Shown here: in pieces, positions 18,691-27,726 of the stretch | Numbering within the stretch: position 1 is the stretch's first letter | Layout of the letters: each line of letters starts with the position of its first letter | Origin: Edaphobacter dinghuensis | Lineage (GTDB): Bacteria; Acidobacteriota; Terriglobia; Terriglobales; Acidobacteriaceae | DNA length: 64,000 nucleotides | Assembly: GCF_014640335.1 (NCBI RefSeq) | Contig: NZ_BMGT01000003.1 | Coordinates: forward strand, 727,149-791,148 | Direction of reading: 5' to 3' | Program-made: the position numbers and the translations under genes | The notes under the pieces: model-generated | What the model saw: only the letters and a program-made list of their open reading frames with translations | Databases searched by the model: none | What the model was told of the DNA's origin: nothing

Positions 18691-21213
18691 CTACCTGATG
18701 GAAAAGTCGTAGTGACCGGAGTGGGTAAGCCTCTTCGCTTCGGTGTTGTTAGCTCCGGTAGCGGTGGGCAGATAGAGTTCGGCGGACTCGACGCCTTGGG
18801 GCAAGTCAATCGAGAGTGTCTTTGAGTCGAGCGAGAGCCGGATTGCCCCGTGAGGTGTAGCCACGCTGCCGCGGGCATAAGCGAGGCCGAGCAGGTTGGG
18901 GCGAAGCTCGACGGCAGCATAACCGGGAGCCGTGGGACGAATGCCGAGGATGTTTTCACTGATCCACGGAAGCGGACCGGACGACCAGCCGTGAGCGAGA
19001 GAGACGAAGTAGCCGCTCGTGCCGTCGGCCTCAAGCGAGAGGTGGTAGTTGGTCTTGGGCCAGCGCAGATCGTAGGACTCCCAGAAGCTGGTGGCACCTT
19101 CGTCAAGCATGCCGCCCCAGTAATCGCGGAGCCAGTGCAGAGCCTCGCGGGAATGGCCCGTTTGAGACATCGCTTTAATTAGGTAGGCATTGAAGTAGGG
19201 GCTGATCACCTGATCTGTAGGAGAGTCTTGCTTGACCGTAGAAAAGACCTTCGACCATACGGCAGAATCGGCGGCTGGGTCGAGGTTCGTCAACACGGAT
19301 AAGGCATTGAGCTGCCAGGTCTGGCCCACGGTTTGTGTCGCGGGCGAGAGCAGAGCCTCGCGCGCAGCCTCTTGCAACCGGGCGCACTTCTGCTCGTAGA
19401 GCCTCGCGTTCGATTCGTCATTGGCTGCGCGCAGCAGTGCAGGAGCAGCCTGGTAAGCGCGGAGGAACTCGAGAGTCGTACCGATGGCGGTGTCGGGGGT
19501 TGCGCCATACAGACCGGGAGACCAGTCAACGAAGCCCCAGCCCTTGGCGTCTTTCTTCAACAGGCCCGTGGTTGGATCAAGATCGTTGTCCATCGTCTGA
19601 AGCAGACGGAGCAATGCATCGTGCTGGGATTCGACAAAGGCGCGGTCACCTGAGTGCTGGTAAAGAGTCGCCAGTGTGGTGATCCACTGTGCTGTATAGC
19701 CTGTGATGCCGCTTACCGGCTGGTTAGAGCCGGTGATCTCGGCGATATGGGTGAGGGTATCTTCCAATAGCTTCGTGTCACCGAAAGCGGTCAGGATGGT
19801 AGGAGCTTCGACATCGAGGTCGCCTGCCCAGCGGCCGCGATCGCGTTTTGGGGCGTCCCAAATGTCGTCCTGCATGCAGAGGTGGACGGTGTAGGCGGCG
19901 GTCTCCCATATACGGTTCAGGACGGGATCCGAGGATTCAAATGATCCCGCGTACTCTACGGGGTAGACGATGGCCTCTGCATGGATCGAGCGGAAGCTAG
20001 TGGTAGGTACGCCGCGCAGAAAGCGGACTCGAACATAACGAAAGGCAGACTTGGGGCCGCGAGCCACGCCATGAGGTGGAATCGTTAGCAGATTGGTGCC
20101 GAGATAGTTTCCGCCGCGCTGCGTGGTGCTGATGCCGGTGGCGAGTGCTTCTAGCTCAGATTCACCATAGGCGATAGAGACCAGCGTGTCCGTGGATGAC
20201 TCCGACTGGAAGACGATGCGTCCAGCAATCTCGCGTCCGAAGTCGAGCAGGATGCTCGGGGCTTCGGCATCGGTGGGATCCGGCTGGTGAAAGGTGATGG
20301 TAAATGGTGCGCTTGCAGCGGTGCCATGCTGGGTGAGATCGGCAATGTGGTCGAAGCTATCCGCGCCGGGATAGACATGGGTGATCTCGGCTGGGGATAG
20401 AGTGAGAGTGCGAAGCCAGGGGGACATGCCCTGATATCCGGGCCAGCCATACATGCCGGCATCCGCCGACCACTGAAAGAAGTCAATGTTGGATTCGATT
20501 GGGCCGAGAGATTCTACGTGCGGCCAGTTGGAGTCATCGAAGGAGGGCTGCTGCCAGCCGGGGGTAAGGATGGACTCGGAACGCCAGTCCTTATTGGAGA
20601 GGAGAAGCGTATGTGGGTCGGCCTGGCCAAAGGGAGCTGCGACTAATTTAACGGCGAGCACCTCTCCATAGGCGAGCTGCTGGGTGGTTGTGGGGCTTCC
20701 GGCTGTGACGACGCCTTTGCCGCGAACAGCTTCAATGCTGACGACGTTGTCGCCTGTGCGCAGCGCTTTGGTCGCGTCGGTGTGGAAGACGCGGAAGTTA
20801 ATGGGCTGATCGGTGTTGGTGGAGAAATCACCGAGCAGGGTTCCGTTCAGGTAGACACGGGCAGAGCGCGGCCCAGCGATATAGATTGTTCCGCTATTCG
20901 GAATTTTGCTGAGCTTAAAGTGGCCTCGGAAGTAATGGGGAGCGATGCGGCGGTCGATCTCGCTCCAGGGAAATTTGTTGTGGTCATGGCGTTTGGCAGT
21001 CACGTCGCCTGAGGTCCAGATGTACTCCTCGGGGAGTGGGGTGTGGTTGGGGGTGCTGAAGTGCACGTTGCGGGCTGGATCGAGGGGCGTGAGCGCAGAT
21101 GGAGCGATCGTCTGCGATGGCAGCGCAATGGCGCTGGAGAGAAGAGTGCTGATAGCGACAGCGTTTGTTAACCGCGTGATTTGGGTGCGCCGCAGGCAGA
21201 GATTAAAGCTCAT
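18691..21213 (-). CDS. Alpha-L-rhamnosidase, GH78-like
   Basis: A predicted exported enzyme of about 840 residues. A signal segment (about 15-36) precedes two beta-sandwich domains (TIYIAGPRSARVYLNGTLLG near 110-130; LLDFGREIAGRIVF near 325-337) and an (alpha/alpha)6 barrel (about 415-760). The barrel opens with FESSDPVLNRIWETAAYTVHLCMQ-type residues and carries KRDRGRWAGDLDVEA. The Glu of LDVEA aligns with the Glu of the common GH78 motif GDMHPE. A C-terminal sandwich ends the protein. The start is the ATG at 21213; an in-frame TTG lies 6 bp upstream. It is the first gene of the minus-strand operon, facing the hybrid regulator, and is a paralogue of the gene at 43428-45974. Confidence 0.88.
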   Translation of the reverse strand: MSFNLCLRRTQITRLTNAVAISTLLSSAIALPSQTIAPSALTPLDPARNVHFSTPNHTPLPEEYIWTSGDVTAKRHDHNKFPWSEIDRRIAPHYFRGHFKLSKIPNSGTIYIAGPRSARVYLNGTLLGDFSTNTDQPINFRVFHTDATKALRTGDNVVSIEAVRGKGVVTAGSPTTTQQLAYGEVLAVKLVAAPFGQADPHTLLLSNKDWRSESILTPGWQQPSFDDSNWPHVESLGPIESNIDFFQWSADAGMYGWPGYQGMSPWLRTLTLSPAEITHVYPGADSFDHIADLTQHGTAASAPFTITFHQPDPTDAEAPSILLDFGREIAGRIVFQSESSTDTLVSIAYGESELEALATGISTTQRGGNYLGTNLLTIPPHGVARGPKSAFRYVRVRFLRGVPTTSFRSIHAEAIVYPVEYAGSFESSDPVLNRIWETAAYTVHLCMQDDIWDAPKRDRGRWAGDLDVEAPTILTAFGDTKLLEDTLTHIAEITGSNQPVSGITGYTAQWITTLATLYQHSGDRAFVESQHDALLRLLQTMDNDLDPTTGLLKKDAKGWGFVDWSPGLYGATPDTAIGTTLEFLRAYQAAPALLRAANDESNARLYEQKCARLQEAAREALLSPATQTVGQTWQLNALSVLTNLDPAADSAVWSKVFSTVKQDSPTDQVISPYFNAYLIKAMSQTGHSREALHWLRDYWGGMLDEGATSFWESYDLRWPKTNYHLSLEADGTSGYFVSLAHGWSSGPLPWISENILGIRPTAPGYAAVELRPNLLGLAYARGSVATPHGAIRLSLDSKTLSIDLPQGVESAELYLPTATGANNTEAKRLTHSGHYDFSIR

Positions 21214-21247
21214 CGGCAAATCTTAAACGTGAAGTCGGAAATCCAGT

Positions 21248-21265
21248 TGTAAAACATGTTTCACA
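21248..21265. promoter_or_regulatory. Palindromic operator candidate 1 (IclR/KdgR-box-like)
   Basis: TGTAAAACATGTTTCACA is an 18-bp palindrome with one mismatched pair, centred 35-45 bp from the rhamnosidase start. The core AAACATGTTT is perfect. It resembles KdgR-type boxes (TGAAACA-n-TGTTTCA) bound by IclR-family regulators, and the divergent gene encodes an IclR-type DNA-binding domain. Confidence 0.6.
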
Positions 21266-21286
21266 TTTGATTGAATATTCCGCGTA

Positions 21287-21305
21287 TTGGAACTTTCTGT
21301 TCCAA
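21287..21305. promoter_or_regulatory. Palindromic operator candidate 2
   Basis: TTGGAACTTTCTGTTCCAA has perfect 7-bp arms around a 5-bp spacer. It lies 28 bp before the start of the hybrid regulator gene, a position suited to autorepression. The arms recall the TGGAA/TTCCA half-sites of IclR operators. Confidence 0.6.
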
Positions 21306-21332
21306 GAAAATTGAAACAGGGAGTTTGGAGCA

Positions 21333-22550
21333 ATGACGATCTCAAACCTGATGCAAGAGGATATGGATGACGAGGTGACGGCTCCGGCTGGAGGACGGAG
21401 AGGAGATCGTAACGAATCGCAGACCGTACTGAGAGCGTGCGACGTTCTGAAGGCCTTTCAGTTTCGCGGCGAGGAGCTTTGCCTCGCCGACGTCACCGAA
21501 CGGACAGGGCTGCCGAAGACCACGGCATTTCGTCTGCTGCGCACGCTGATTCACGGCGGCCTGATCGAGAGGGCTGGCGCCGGTGTATATCGAAACTCCT
21601 TCGGGCCTGTCTCGGCTAAACCTTACCGCATCGGGTTTGCTTCGCAGGGTGGATCGCCGTTTGCGCAGGAGGTGCAGCGCAGTATTGAACTGGCCTGCGC
21701 GCGAGAGAACCTGCAACTGATCCAGGTGGACAATCGCTACTCGGCGCGCGAAGCGTTGCGAAATGCCGATGTATTGATCAAGGAGCATGTGGACCTGGTG
21801 CTGGAGTTCCAGACCTACGAGCGCGTCGCTCCTGTGTTGGCTGCGAAGTTTCTGGAGTCAAATACGCCCGTGATTGCGATCGAGGTTCCTCATCCGGGGG
21901 CGACCTACTTTGGCGCGAACAACTACAAGGCGGGCCTGATTGCGGGGCGCGCATTGGGACGTTGGACTCGAGAGAGCTGGAAGTGTAAACCCGAGCAGGT
22001 GCTACTGCTGGAGCTGCCAATCGCAGGTTCGCTTGTGGAGTTGCGTACAACCGGTTTTGTGGATGGTCTGAGAGCGGAGCTGCCTGAAGTTGGGAATGTG
22101 CCCGCGATTCATCTGAATGGACGTGGCGACTTTGAGCAGGTTCTGGAGACGATGCGCCAGTTTCTGCGGCGATCGCGTGCGAAGCGCACCCTGATCGGCA
22201 CGGTGAACGATATCTGCGCTCTGGCGGCGCTACGGGCGTTCGAAGAGGTTGGAGCAAGCGAAAAGATCGCGATCGTAAGCCAGAACTGTATTCCCGAGGT
22301 GAGGAACGAGTTGCGTCGGCCCGGGACTCGACTGGTCGGTTCGGTAGCTTATTTTCCCGAACGGTATGGAGAGGAGATCATTCCTCTGGCGATGAGCATT
22401 CTGTCGAAGAAGGCGCTGGCCTCGACGGTGTTTGTGAAGCATCAGCTGGTGACTCCGCGGAATGTGGACCTTATCTATCCCCTCGACGATAAAACAATCT
22501 CGGCGGTGAAGTCGAAGGCGAGTCTGCTGCGATCGACTGCCGTGGCGTAG
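21333..22550 (+). CDS. Hybrid regulator: IclR-type winged helix fused to periplasmic-binding-protein-like sugar sensor
   Basis: A cytosolic transcription factor of 405 residues. Residues about 28-85 form an IclR-like winged helix (VLRACDVLKAFQFRGEEL, then DVTERTGLPKTTAFRLLRTL). In place of the usual IclR effector domain there is a type I periplasmic-binding fold of the LacI/RbsB kind (about 95-380): YRIGFASQGGSPFAQEVQRS, ADVLIKEHVDLVLEF, YFGANNYKAGLIAGRALG and NDICALAALRAFEEVG. It would bind a free sugar. It is divergent from the rhamnosidase/RuBisCO-like operon, with two palindromes between, and lies 22 bp before the GH79-like gene, so it probably controls both and itself. A GGAG site precedes the ATG. 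Confidence 0.85.
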   Translation: MTISNLMQEDMDDEVTAPAGGRRGDRNESQTVLRACDVLKAFQFRGEELCLADVTERTGLPKTTAFRLLRTLIHGGLIERAGAGVYRNSFGPVSAKPYRIGFASQGGSPFAQEVQRSIELACARENLQLIQVDNRYSAREALRNADVLIKEHVDLVLEFQTYERVAPVLAAKFLESNTPVIAIEVPHPGATYFGANNYKAGLIAGRALGRWTRESWKCKPEQVLLLELPIAGSLVELRTTGFVDGLRAELPEVGNVPAIHLNGRGDFEQVLETMRQFLRRSRAKRTLIGTVNDICALAALRAFEEVGASEKIAIVSQNCIPEVRNELRRPGTRLVGSVAYFPERYGEEIIPLAMSILSKKALASTVFVKHQLVTPRNVDLIYPLDDKTISAVKSKASLLRSTAVA

Positions 22551-22572
22551 TCAGAAGATACAACGAAGGGAA

Positions 22573-23976
22573 GTGAACGTGGACCGACGTAGGTTTTTGG
22601 TGGGGGCAACGGCAATGGCCGCGGCCACGCGGTGGTCAGCCGCAGAGCAGAGCAATATATCGCAGGTTTCGCTGACGATTGGAAGTGTGTTGCCAGTCTC
22701 GGTGCCTAAGGAGTTTGTCGGCCTGTCCTATGAGAGCGCGCAGTTAGCGAATCCGGAGTTCTTTTCAGTGAAGAATAAGGAGCTGGTGCGACTGTTTCGC
22801 GAGCTTGCGCCGAACGGCAACCTGAGGTTAGGTGGAGGGTCGAGCGAGTACACCACTTACTCGGATGAGGCTGTAGCTGGCCCTATGCCATTTGAGGTGT
22901 TTGGGCCGGATACGTCGAAGACAGCGAAGAAGGGAACTGTTACTTCGGCTCTTGCATTGAAGAACTTGCGAGGGTTTCTCGATGCCGTGAACTGGTCTTG
23001 CCTGTATGGGTTGAACCTGGGACAAGGAACGGCTGAAGCCGCCGCGCATGAGACCGCAGCAGTGCAGCGAATACTGGGGCCGCGTCTGCTGGCCTTTCAG
23101 ATCGGCAACGAGCCGGATAGCTTTCGGAACCGGTTCCGGGCCGCTAGTTATGGCCCGGCAGATTTTATTGCGGAGTGGGAGAGATTTCACAGCGCGATTG
23201 TGAAGGTGACACCACAGGCCCGGTTTGCAGGGCCGGATATCTCGAACAAGCTGCCGTACCTCACGGCGTTTGCGGAGATCGCGCCGAAGTATCCTGACGT
23301 GGTTCTGCTGACGAGTCACTATTATGCGATGGGGCCTGCGAGTTCACCTGAGGCTACACTCGACAATCTCTTATCTCCGTATCCGAAGCTGACGACGCTG
23401 AAGCGGCGTGATCTGCATGTGATTGCAGAGGCACAGGCTACGGCGCATCTGCCCTATCGCATGTCGGAAGGAAATTCGTGTTGGGACGGCGGCAAGGCTG
23501 GTGTCTCGGACACGTTTGCTTCGGCGCTCTGGTGTGCCGATTACATGTTGCAGTGTGCTGCGCGAGGATGGGCGGGCGTGAATCTGCACGGTGGCGGCAA
23601 TGGCTACTACACGCCGATCGCCGGTGCGCCTTCCACGGGATTCATCAGGCGGCCTGAGTACTTCGGAATAAAGTTTGCACAGCGGTTTGTCGGCACGACG
23701 GTGCTTGGTGTGACGCTGACAGGTGCGAGCCCGCTGGTAGATGCATTTGCATTTGAGTCTTCACGCGGGCGGGAGCTTGTTCTCATTAATAAGACTTCGC
23801 AGGATCTCGCTTGCGAGCTTGGGGACGGGATCGCGGGCAGCCTTGTGCTGACGCTGACAGCTCCAGCAATCGATGCGAAGGAAGGTGTGAGACTGGCGGC
23901 AGAGCATGGAGGATTCGATCGCGTTATCAAAGCGCAGGCATACAGTGCGAGTGTCTTTAGGCTTCGTAAACAATAG
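22573..23976 (+). CDS. GH79-like glycoside hydrolase (beta-glucuronidase/heparanase family)
   Basis: A 467-residue enzyme with a twin-arginine signal (VDRRRFLVGATAMAAAT), start GTG. The clan-A barrel has LRLGGGSSEYTTY (about 84-96), acid/base Glu180 in FQIGNEPDSF and a probable nucleophile Glu286 in LHVIAEAQAT. The C-terminal part (about 375-467) is a beta-sandwich, as in GH79. Members remove beta-glucuronic acid or its 4-O-methyl form from plant arabinogalactan, or cleave heparan sulfate. Gene order puts it under the hybrid regulator. GH30 or GH39 are less likely alternatives. Confidence 0.78.
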   Translation: MNVDRRRFLVGATAMAAATRWSAAEQSNISQVSLTIGSVLPVSVPKEFVGLSYESAQLANPEFFSVKNKELVRLFRELAPNGNLRLGGGSSEYTTYSDEAVAGPMPFEVFGPDTSKTAKKGTVTSALALKNLRGFLDAVNWSCLYGLNLGQGTAEAAAHETAAVQRILGPRLLAFQIGNEPDSFRNRFRAASYGPADFIAEWERFHSAIVKVTPQARFAGPDISNKLPYLTAFAEIAPKYPDVVLLTSHYYAMGPASSPEATLDNLLSPYPKLTTLKRRDLHVIAEAQATAHLPYRMSEGNSCWDGGKAGVSDTFASALWCADYMLQCAARGWAGVNLHGGGNGYYTPIAGAPSTGFIRRPEYFGIKFAQRFVGTTVLGVTLTGASPLVDAFAFESSRGRELVLINKTSQDLACELGDGIAGSLVLTLTAPAIDAKEGVRLAAEHGGFDRVIKAQAYSASVFRLRKQ

Positions 23977-24020
23977 GGAAGGAAGAAATGGACTAATTGT
24001 TGAATAGGTACAGAGGAGCA

Positions 24021-24057
24021 AAGAGAGAGGGACGCATTATGCGCCCCTCTCTCTCTT
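24021..24057. terminator. Hairpin between convergent genes, possible bidirectional terminator
   Basis: AAGAGAGAGGGACGC pairs with GCGCCCCTCTCTCTCTT around a 5-nt loop with a small bulge. It lies between the GH79-like gene and the convergent TonB receptor gene. No long T tract follows on either strand, so termination efficiency is uncertain. Confidence 0.55.
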
Positions 24058-24070
24058 GAATCGTGGTTGT

Positions 24071-27000
24071 CTAAAAAAGGATGTGGATGCCACCCTGAAT
24101 CTGACGGTTGGTATTGAGCTGTGAGGTGATCGTGCCGAAGGAGCTTGCCGTCGGAGAGACGTTGGCCGGCTGAAACTGCACATGGTTGAGCGCGTTGAAT
24201 GCGTCGATGCGAGGCTGGAGAATGACGCGGTCGCCGAGAGAGAAGTTCTTCAGCACCGAGAAATCAAAGTTGTTGTTCGCATCCGAGCGAAGCAGATATG
24301 CAGGGAAGGTACGGTAATTATAGGAGTTGGGCTGGTCGGCTGCAACCCGGTCGAAGACCGAGGTGTTGAAAGACGTGCCTTGGGCCTGATGTGGGTGGTT
24401 GTTGAAGTCGTGCCAGTTGCCGTTATAGATCGCGTTGCCCCATGAGATAGGCTGTCCCGAGAGCGCCTGGTAGATGCTGGTAAGCTGCCAGCCGCCGATG
24501 ACTTCATCGGCGAGGCGTGACTGGTTAGCGAAGGCACGGCCGCGTCCGAAGGGCAGCTGATAGATCAGAGTTAGGGTCAAGTGCTGCGGAAAGTCTGAGC
24601 TAGTCTCTCCGTAGGAAGGCCGCTCACCCTGGTTTAGTGTGGACTGCGCACCCAGTTGACGAGAGTATTCGTAGTTCAGGTCGAACTGCAAGCCGTGAGA
24701 CATGCGCTTGGTGACGCGAGCAATAATCGCGTTGAAGCTGGCGTTCTGGTTTGGCACGAGCTGCTCCGTGACCGAGGAGTATTGCGGATACGACTGCAGC
24801 AACTGTGCGGTGCCGATCGTGGAACTGGTATTGTAGGCAGTGCCATTCGCAATGGTGATGCCGTTCGGAGTGACTGCCGAGGGGAAGAGTCCCTTGAAGG
24901 GGTTCTTGACCGGCGCATTCAGAGCGGTTGTCAGAGCGGAGTTGATGGTTGGGGTACGGCTCAAAAGGGGCAGCAGCGGAATTGCGCTGACGTTGAGCGA
25001 AGAGGAGAGATGGACAGAGTGGGCCGTAAATCCGCTGACCTCTACAAGCCACGTCTTGCCAAATTGCTTTTGCACGTCGAGGCTGGCCTTCTCGGTATAA
25101 GGAACATGAAGCTGTGAGAAGAAGATCGCGCTGCTTCCCAGATTAGTGTTTACTCCCAGCGATGATCCGTAGGGAAGCTGCAAAGGATTAACAGAATTGT
25201 TGAAAGGATCGGAGAGACTGCTCACCGGCACTTGATCGGTCTGGTTGGTGGAGTTCGAGAGATAGTTTGTTGTCGCGGAGTAGCCGTAGCTCTGTGGAGC
25301 GTTGTAGTCGTTGTATGGGTTGAAGTAGATACCGAAGCCACCGCGGATCGCGAGCGTTCCATGCCACTGCTCCGGTGCCCAGGCGAACCCAATGCGCGGG
25401 CTGACGTAAGCAGCCGGTGTCTTATAGGCATAGCGTTGAGACGGCGTCGCATAAACCAGGCCGCCGACCGGTTGGAAGCTGGCAGCGGGAAGCAGGGGGC
25501 TTGGTGAAGCAGCGTAGTTGAGTTGAGCCTGAGAGGTTGCGGCGTTGGTGGCAGTGGGGTTGAAGCCGGTGACGGCGCGGTTTCCGCTCTCCACGATGGA
25601 GGTCTCGCTTTCGATGCGGACGCCCATGCTGACGGTGAAGTTTGGCTCAATCTTCCAATCGTCCTGAGCCCATCCGCCGAAATACCAGTTGTTGTACTGG
25701 AAGCGCGGATTGATGGCTTCACTACCGCTGGTGGGAAGGCCGAGTTCAAAGAGCGCAAGCGAGCTTCCAAATCCCTGCGCGTTGGCTGACGAGGTCGCAG
25801 TCATCGGACCGCCATTCGCTGCTTTGAAGCTGAAAGCTCCGTTTGCTGCGGATCCGGATACTGTTGAGTTTTTGTTGAGGCGGATGTCCGGGCCGAACTT
25901 GATGTTGTGGCGTCCGATGGTCTTATTGAAGCTTGCAAACAGCTGAATGGTGTCGAAGTAGGCCTGACTGCCGGGCTGCGCGCTCAGGCTTGGAACTGAT
26001 GCGCTGTCATTAAAGGTGAGATAGGGGATTGCGAGTGCGGTGGAGTTCTGATCAATGTACGAAGGAAATCCGAAGCTGCTGGGTTTGATGCCCGCGCTGT
26101 TGGGTGTTGACGAGTTTTCCGAGCGGCTGAAGCCGAGGCGTACGTCGAGGTTGGTGGTTGGGTTGAAGCTGTGGACATCTTCTGCGAAACCGCCCCACAG
26201 AACAACCGTAGAGGCTGTACCGGTCAGTTCATTATGAAAGATGTTGGACTGTGTCTTGTTGTAGGTGCTTTGGTGACCTTCAAACGAGACGCGGTCCGCA
26301 TGGGTGGCATTGATATCGATTCGACCTTCGTTGGATTTGTAATTGTCAGTAGCCGGGCTGCTGGAGAAGTAGTTGTTCTCGCCGTCGGGTGTGGTCGAGG
26401 CACCGGAGTAATTCGGCAGGGGGATGAACTTGAGGTAAGCCTGCGTTACAGGGCTGATGGAAAGACCGGCGTTGGAGAGAATATTGCCGGGGATGGGCGA
26501 GCGCGTCACCAGCTTCTTGCTTGAGTTATATACGCCACTATAAGGATTGTAGAGCTGACCGTTGGAGGTTCCGCTCAATAGGGCAGAGAAGTCGCCGTTG
26601 CGCTCTGCCTGGGTTGGCACGCTGGTAATAGTTGTTGACGGAGAGTTTCCCTTGTAGCCTTCGAACGCATACATAAAGAAAACCTTGTTGCGTCCATCAA
26701 ACAAGTGAGGAATGCGAACGGGGCCGCCGATATTACCACCGAACTGATTGAAGTGTGTGGAGGGGGCCTGCGTGCCGGACGGCGTGAAGTAAGGCTTCGC
26801 CGTGAGTGGGCGCGATCCTTGGTAGTACTCCGATACCGTGCCGTGAAACTCGTTCGTCCCGGACTTGGTGGTGATGTTGACCGTTCCGCCGGAGGTGTCG
26901 CCCAGCGCAGCGTTGGCGCTGAACTCATCGATGCGCACGGCATCGACCGCATCCAGCAAGGGACTGTAACCAGCGGTGCGGCTGGAGTCCTGCATGTTGG

Positions 27001-27598
27001 GAACGCCGTTGATCAGAAGCTCGTTCGAGGCCGAAGCGCCGCCGCCGAGCGAAAAGTCATCGGCTGTGCTGTTGTCGAAGGGGCGAGTCTGCGAAGCTGC
27101 GTGCTTGCCCTTGGCGACAACGCCGAAGCCGAAGCGCGCAAATCCGAGCGGCGAGCGGCCATTGCTTGGAAGGTCTTCAAGCTCTTCCGCGGTAAGCGTC
27201 TGACCGGTCGTTGCTGTTGCAGTGTCGATCAGAGGCGTTGAGCCGTGGACGGTCACCGTCTCATCGACCTCGCCGATTGCCAGCGTCACATTTTCGCTTA
27301 CCGTCTGCTCGGTCTGAAGGACAAGACCCGCATGCGTGTGGGTCTTGAACCCGGCGAGAGAGACAGTCACGTCATAGGTTCCCGGCTGCAGGAAGGGGAC
27401 CGTGTAGTCGCCGGCAGAGTTCGATTTGGCATTGGTAATAACGCCAGTGCCATCGTTCTTGATGGCGATATTCGCACCCGGAATCCTGGCGCCGGAGGAA
27501 TCGCTTACATGGCCTGTCAAAGTGGATCGTGTTTCCTGGGCAGATGCACTGAAAACAGCGAAGAAGACAACAAGGAGGAGTACGATACAACGTTTCAT
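24071..27598 (-). CDS. TonB-dependent receptor, Oar-like (second)
   Basis: A predicted outer-membrane importer of about 1175 residues. The start chosen has GGAG about 9 nt upstream; an in-frame start 21 bp earlier adds seven residues without a signal. The signal peptide ends in FSASAQ (about residue 20). A CarboxypepD_reg-like domain follows (TGHVSDSSGARIPGANIAIK, about 27-46), then plug (ITTKSGTNEFHGTVSEYYQG near 247-266) and barrel ending in HILF. It lies downstream of the IclR gene on the same strand, with 128 AT-rich bases between, so it may have its own promoter. No SusD partner is near. Confidence 0.9.
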   Translation of the reverse strand: MKRCIVLLLVVFFAVFSASAQETRSTLTGHVSDSSGARIPGANIAIKNDGTGVITNAKSNSAGDYTVPFLQPGTYDVTVSLAGFKTHTHAGLVLQTEQTVSENVTLAIGEVDETVTVHGSTPLIDTATATTGQTLTAEELEDLPSNGRSPLGFARFGFGVVAKGKHAASQTRPFDNSTADDFSLGGGASASNELLINGVPNMQDSSRTAGYSPLLDAVDAVRIDEFSANAALGDTSGGTVNITTKSGTNEFHGTVSEYYQGSRPLTAKPYFTPSGTQAPSTHFNQFGGNIGGPVRIPHLFDGRNKVFFMYAFEGYKGNSPSTTITSVPTQAERNGDFSALLSGTSNGQLYNPYSGVYNSSKKLVTRSPIPGNILSNAGLSISPVTQAYLKFIPLPNYSGASTTPDGENNYFSSSPATDNYKSNEGRIDINATHADRVSFEGHQSTYNKTQSNIFHNELTGTASTVVLWGGFAEDVHSFNPTTNLDVRLGFSRSENSSTPNSAGIKPSSFGFPSYIDQNSTALAIPYLTFNDSASVPSLSAQPGSQAYFDTIQLFASFNKTIGRHNIKFGPDIRLNKNSTVSGSAANGAFSFKAANGGPMTATSSANAQGFGSSLALFELGLPTSGSEAINPRFQYNNWYFGGWAQDDWKIEPNFTVSMGVRIESETSIVESGNRAVTGFNPTATNAATSQAQLNYAASPSPLLPAASFQPVGGLVYATPSQRYAYKTPAAYVSPRIGFAWAPEQWHGTLAIRGGFGIYFNPYNDYNAPQSYGYSATTNYLSNSTNQTDQVPVSSLSDPFNNSVNPLQLPYGSSLGVNTNLGSSAIFFSQLHVPYTEKASLDVQKQFGKTWLVEVSGFTAHSVHLSSSLNVSAIPLLPLLSRTPTINSALTTALNAPVKNPFKGLFPSAVTPNGITIANGTAYNTSSTIGTAQLLQSYPQYSSVTEQLVPNQNASFNAIIARVTKRMSHGLQFDLNYEYSRQLGAQSTLNQGERPSYGETSSDFPQHLTLTLIYQLPFGRGRAFANQSRLADEVIGGWQLTSIYQALSGQPISWGNAIYNGNWHDFNNHPHQAQGTSFNTSVFDRVAADQPNSYNYRTFPAYLLRSDANNNFDFSVLKNFSLGDRVILQPRIDAFNALNHVQFQPANVSPTASSFGTITSQLNTNRQIQGGIHILF

Positions 27599-27726
27599 TC
27601 TTGAAACTCCGGTTAACAAATTTGCAAAGGTTGCCTAGCCTCGACAAATTAGAGGAATTTAAGAACGAATGTCAATGATATTGAAAATTAGTTTTTGTAA
27701 TTATCGTAATTTACGTTTTTAGCTCT

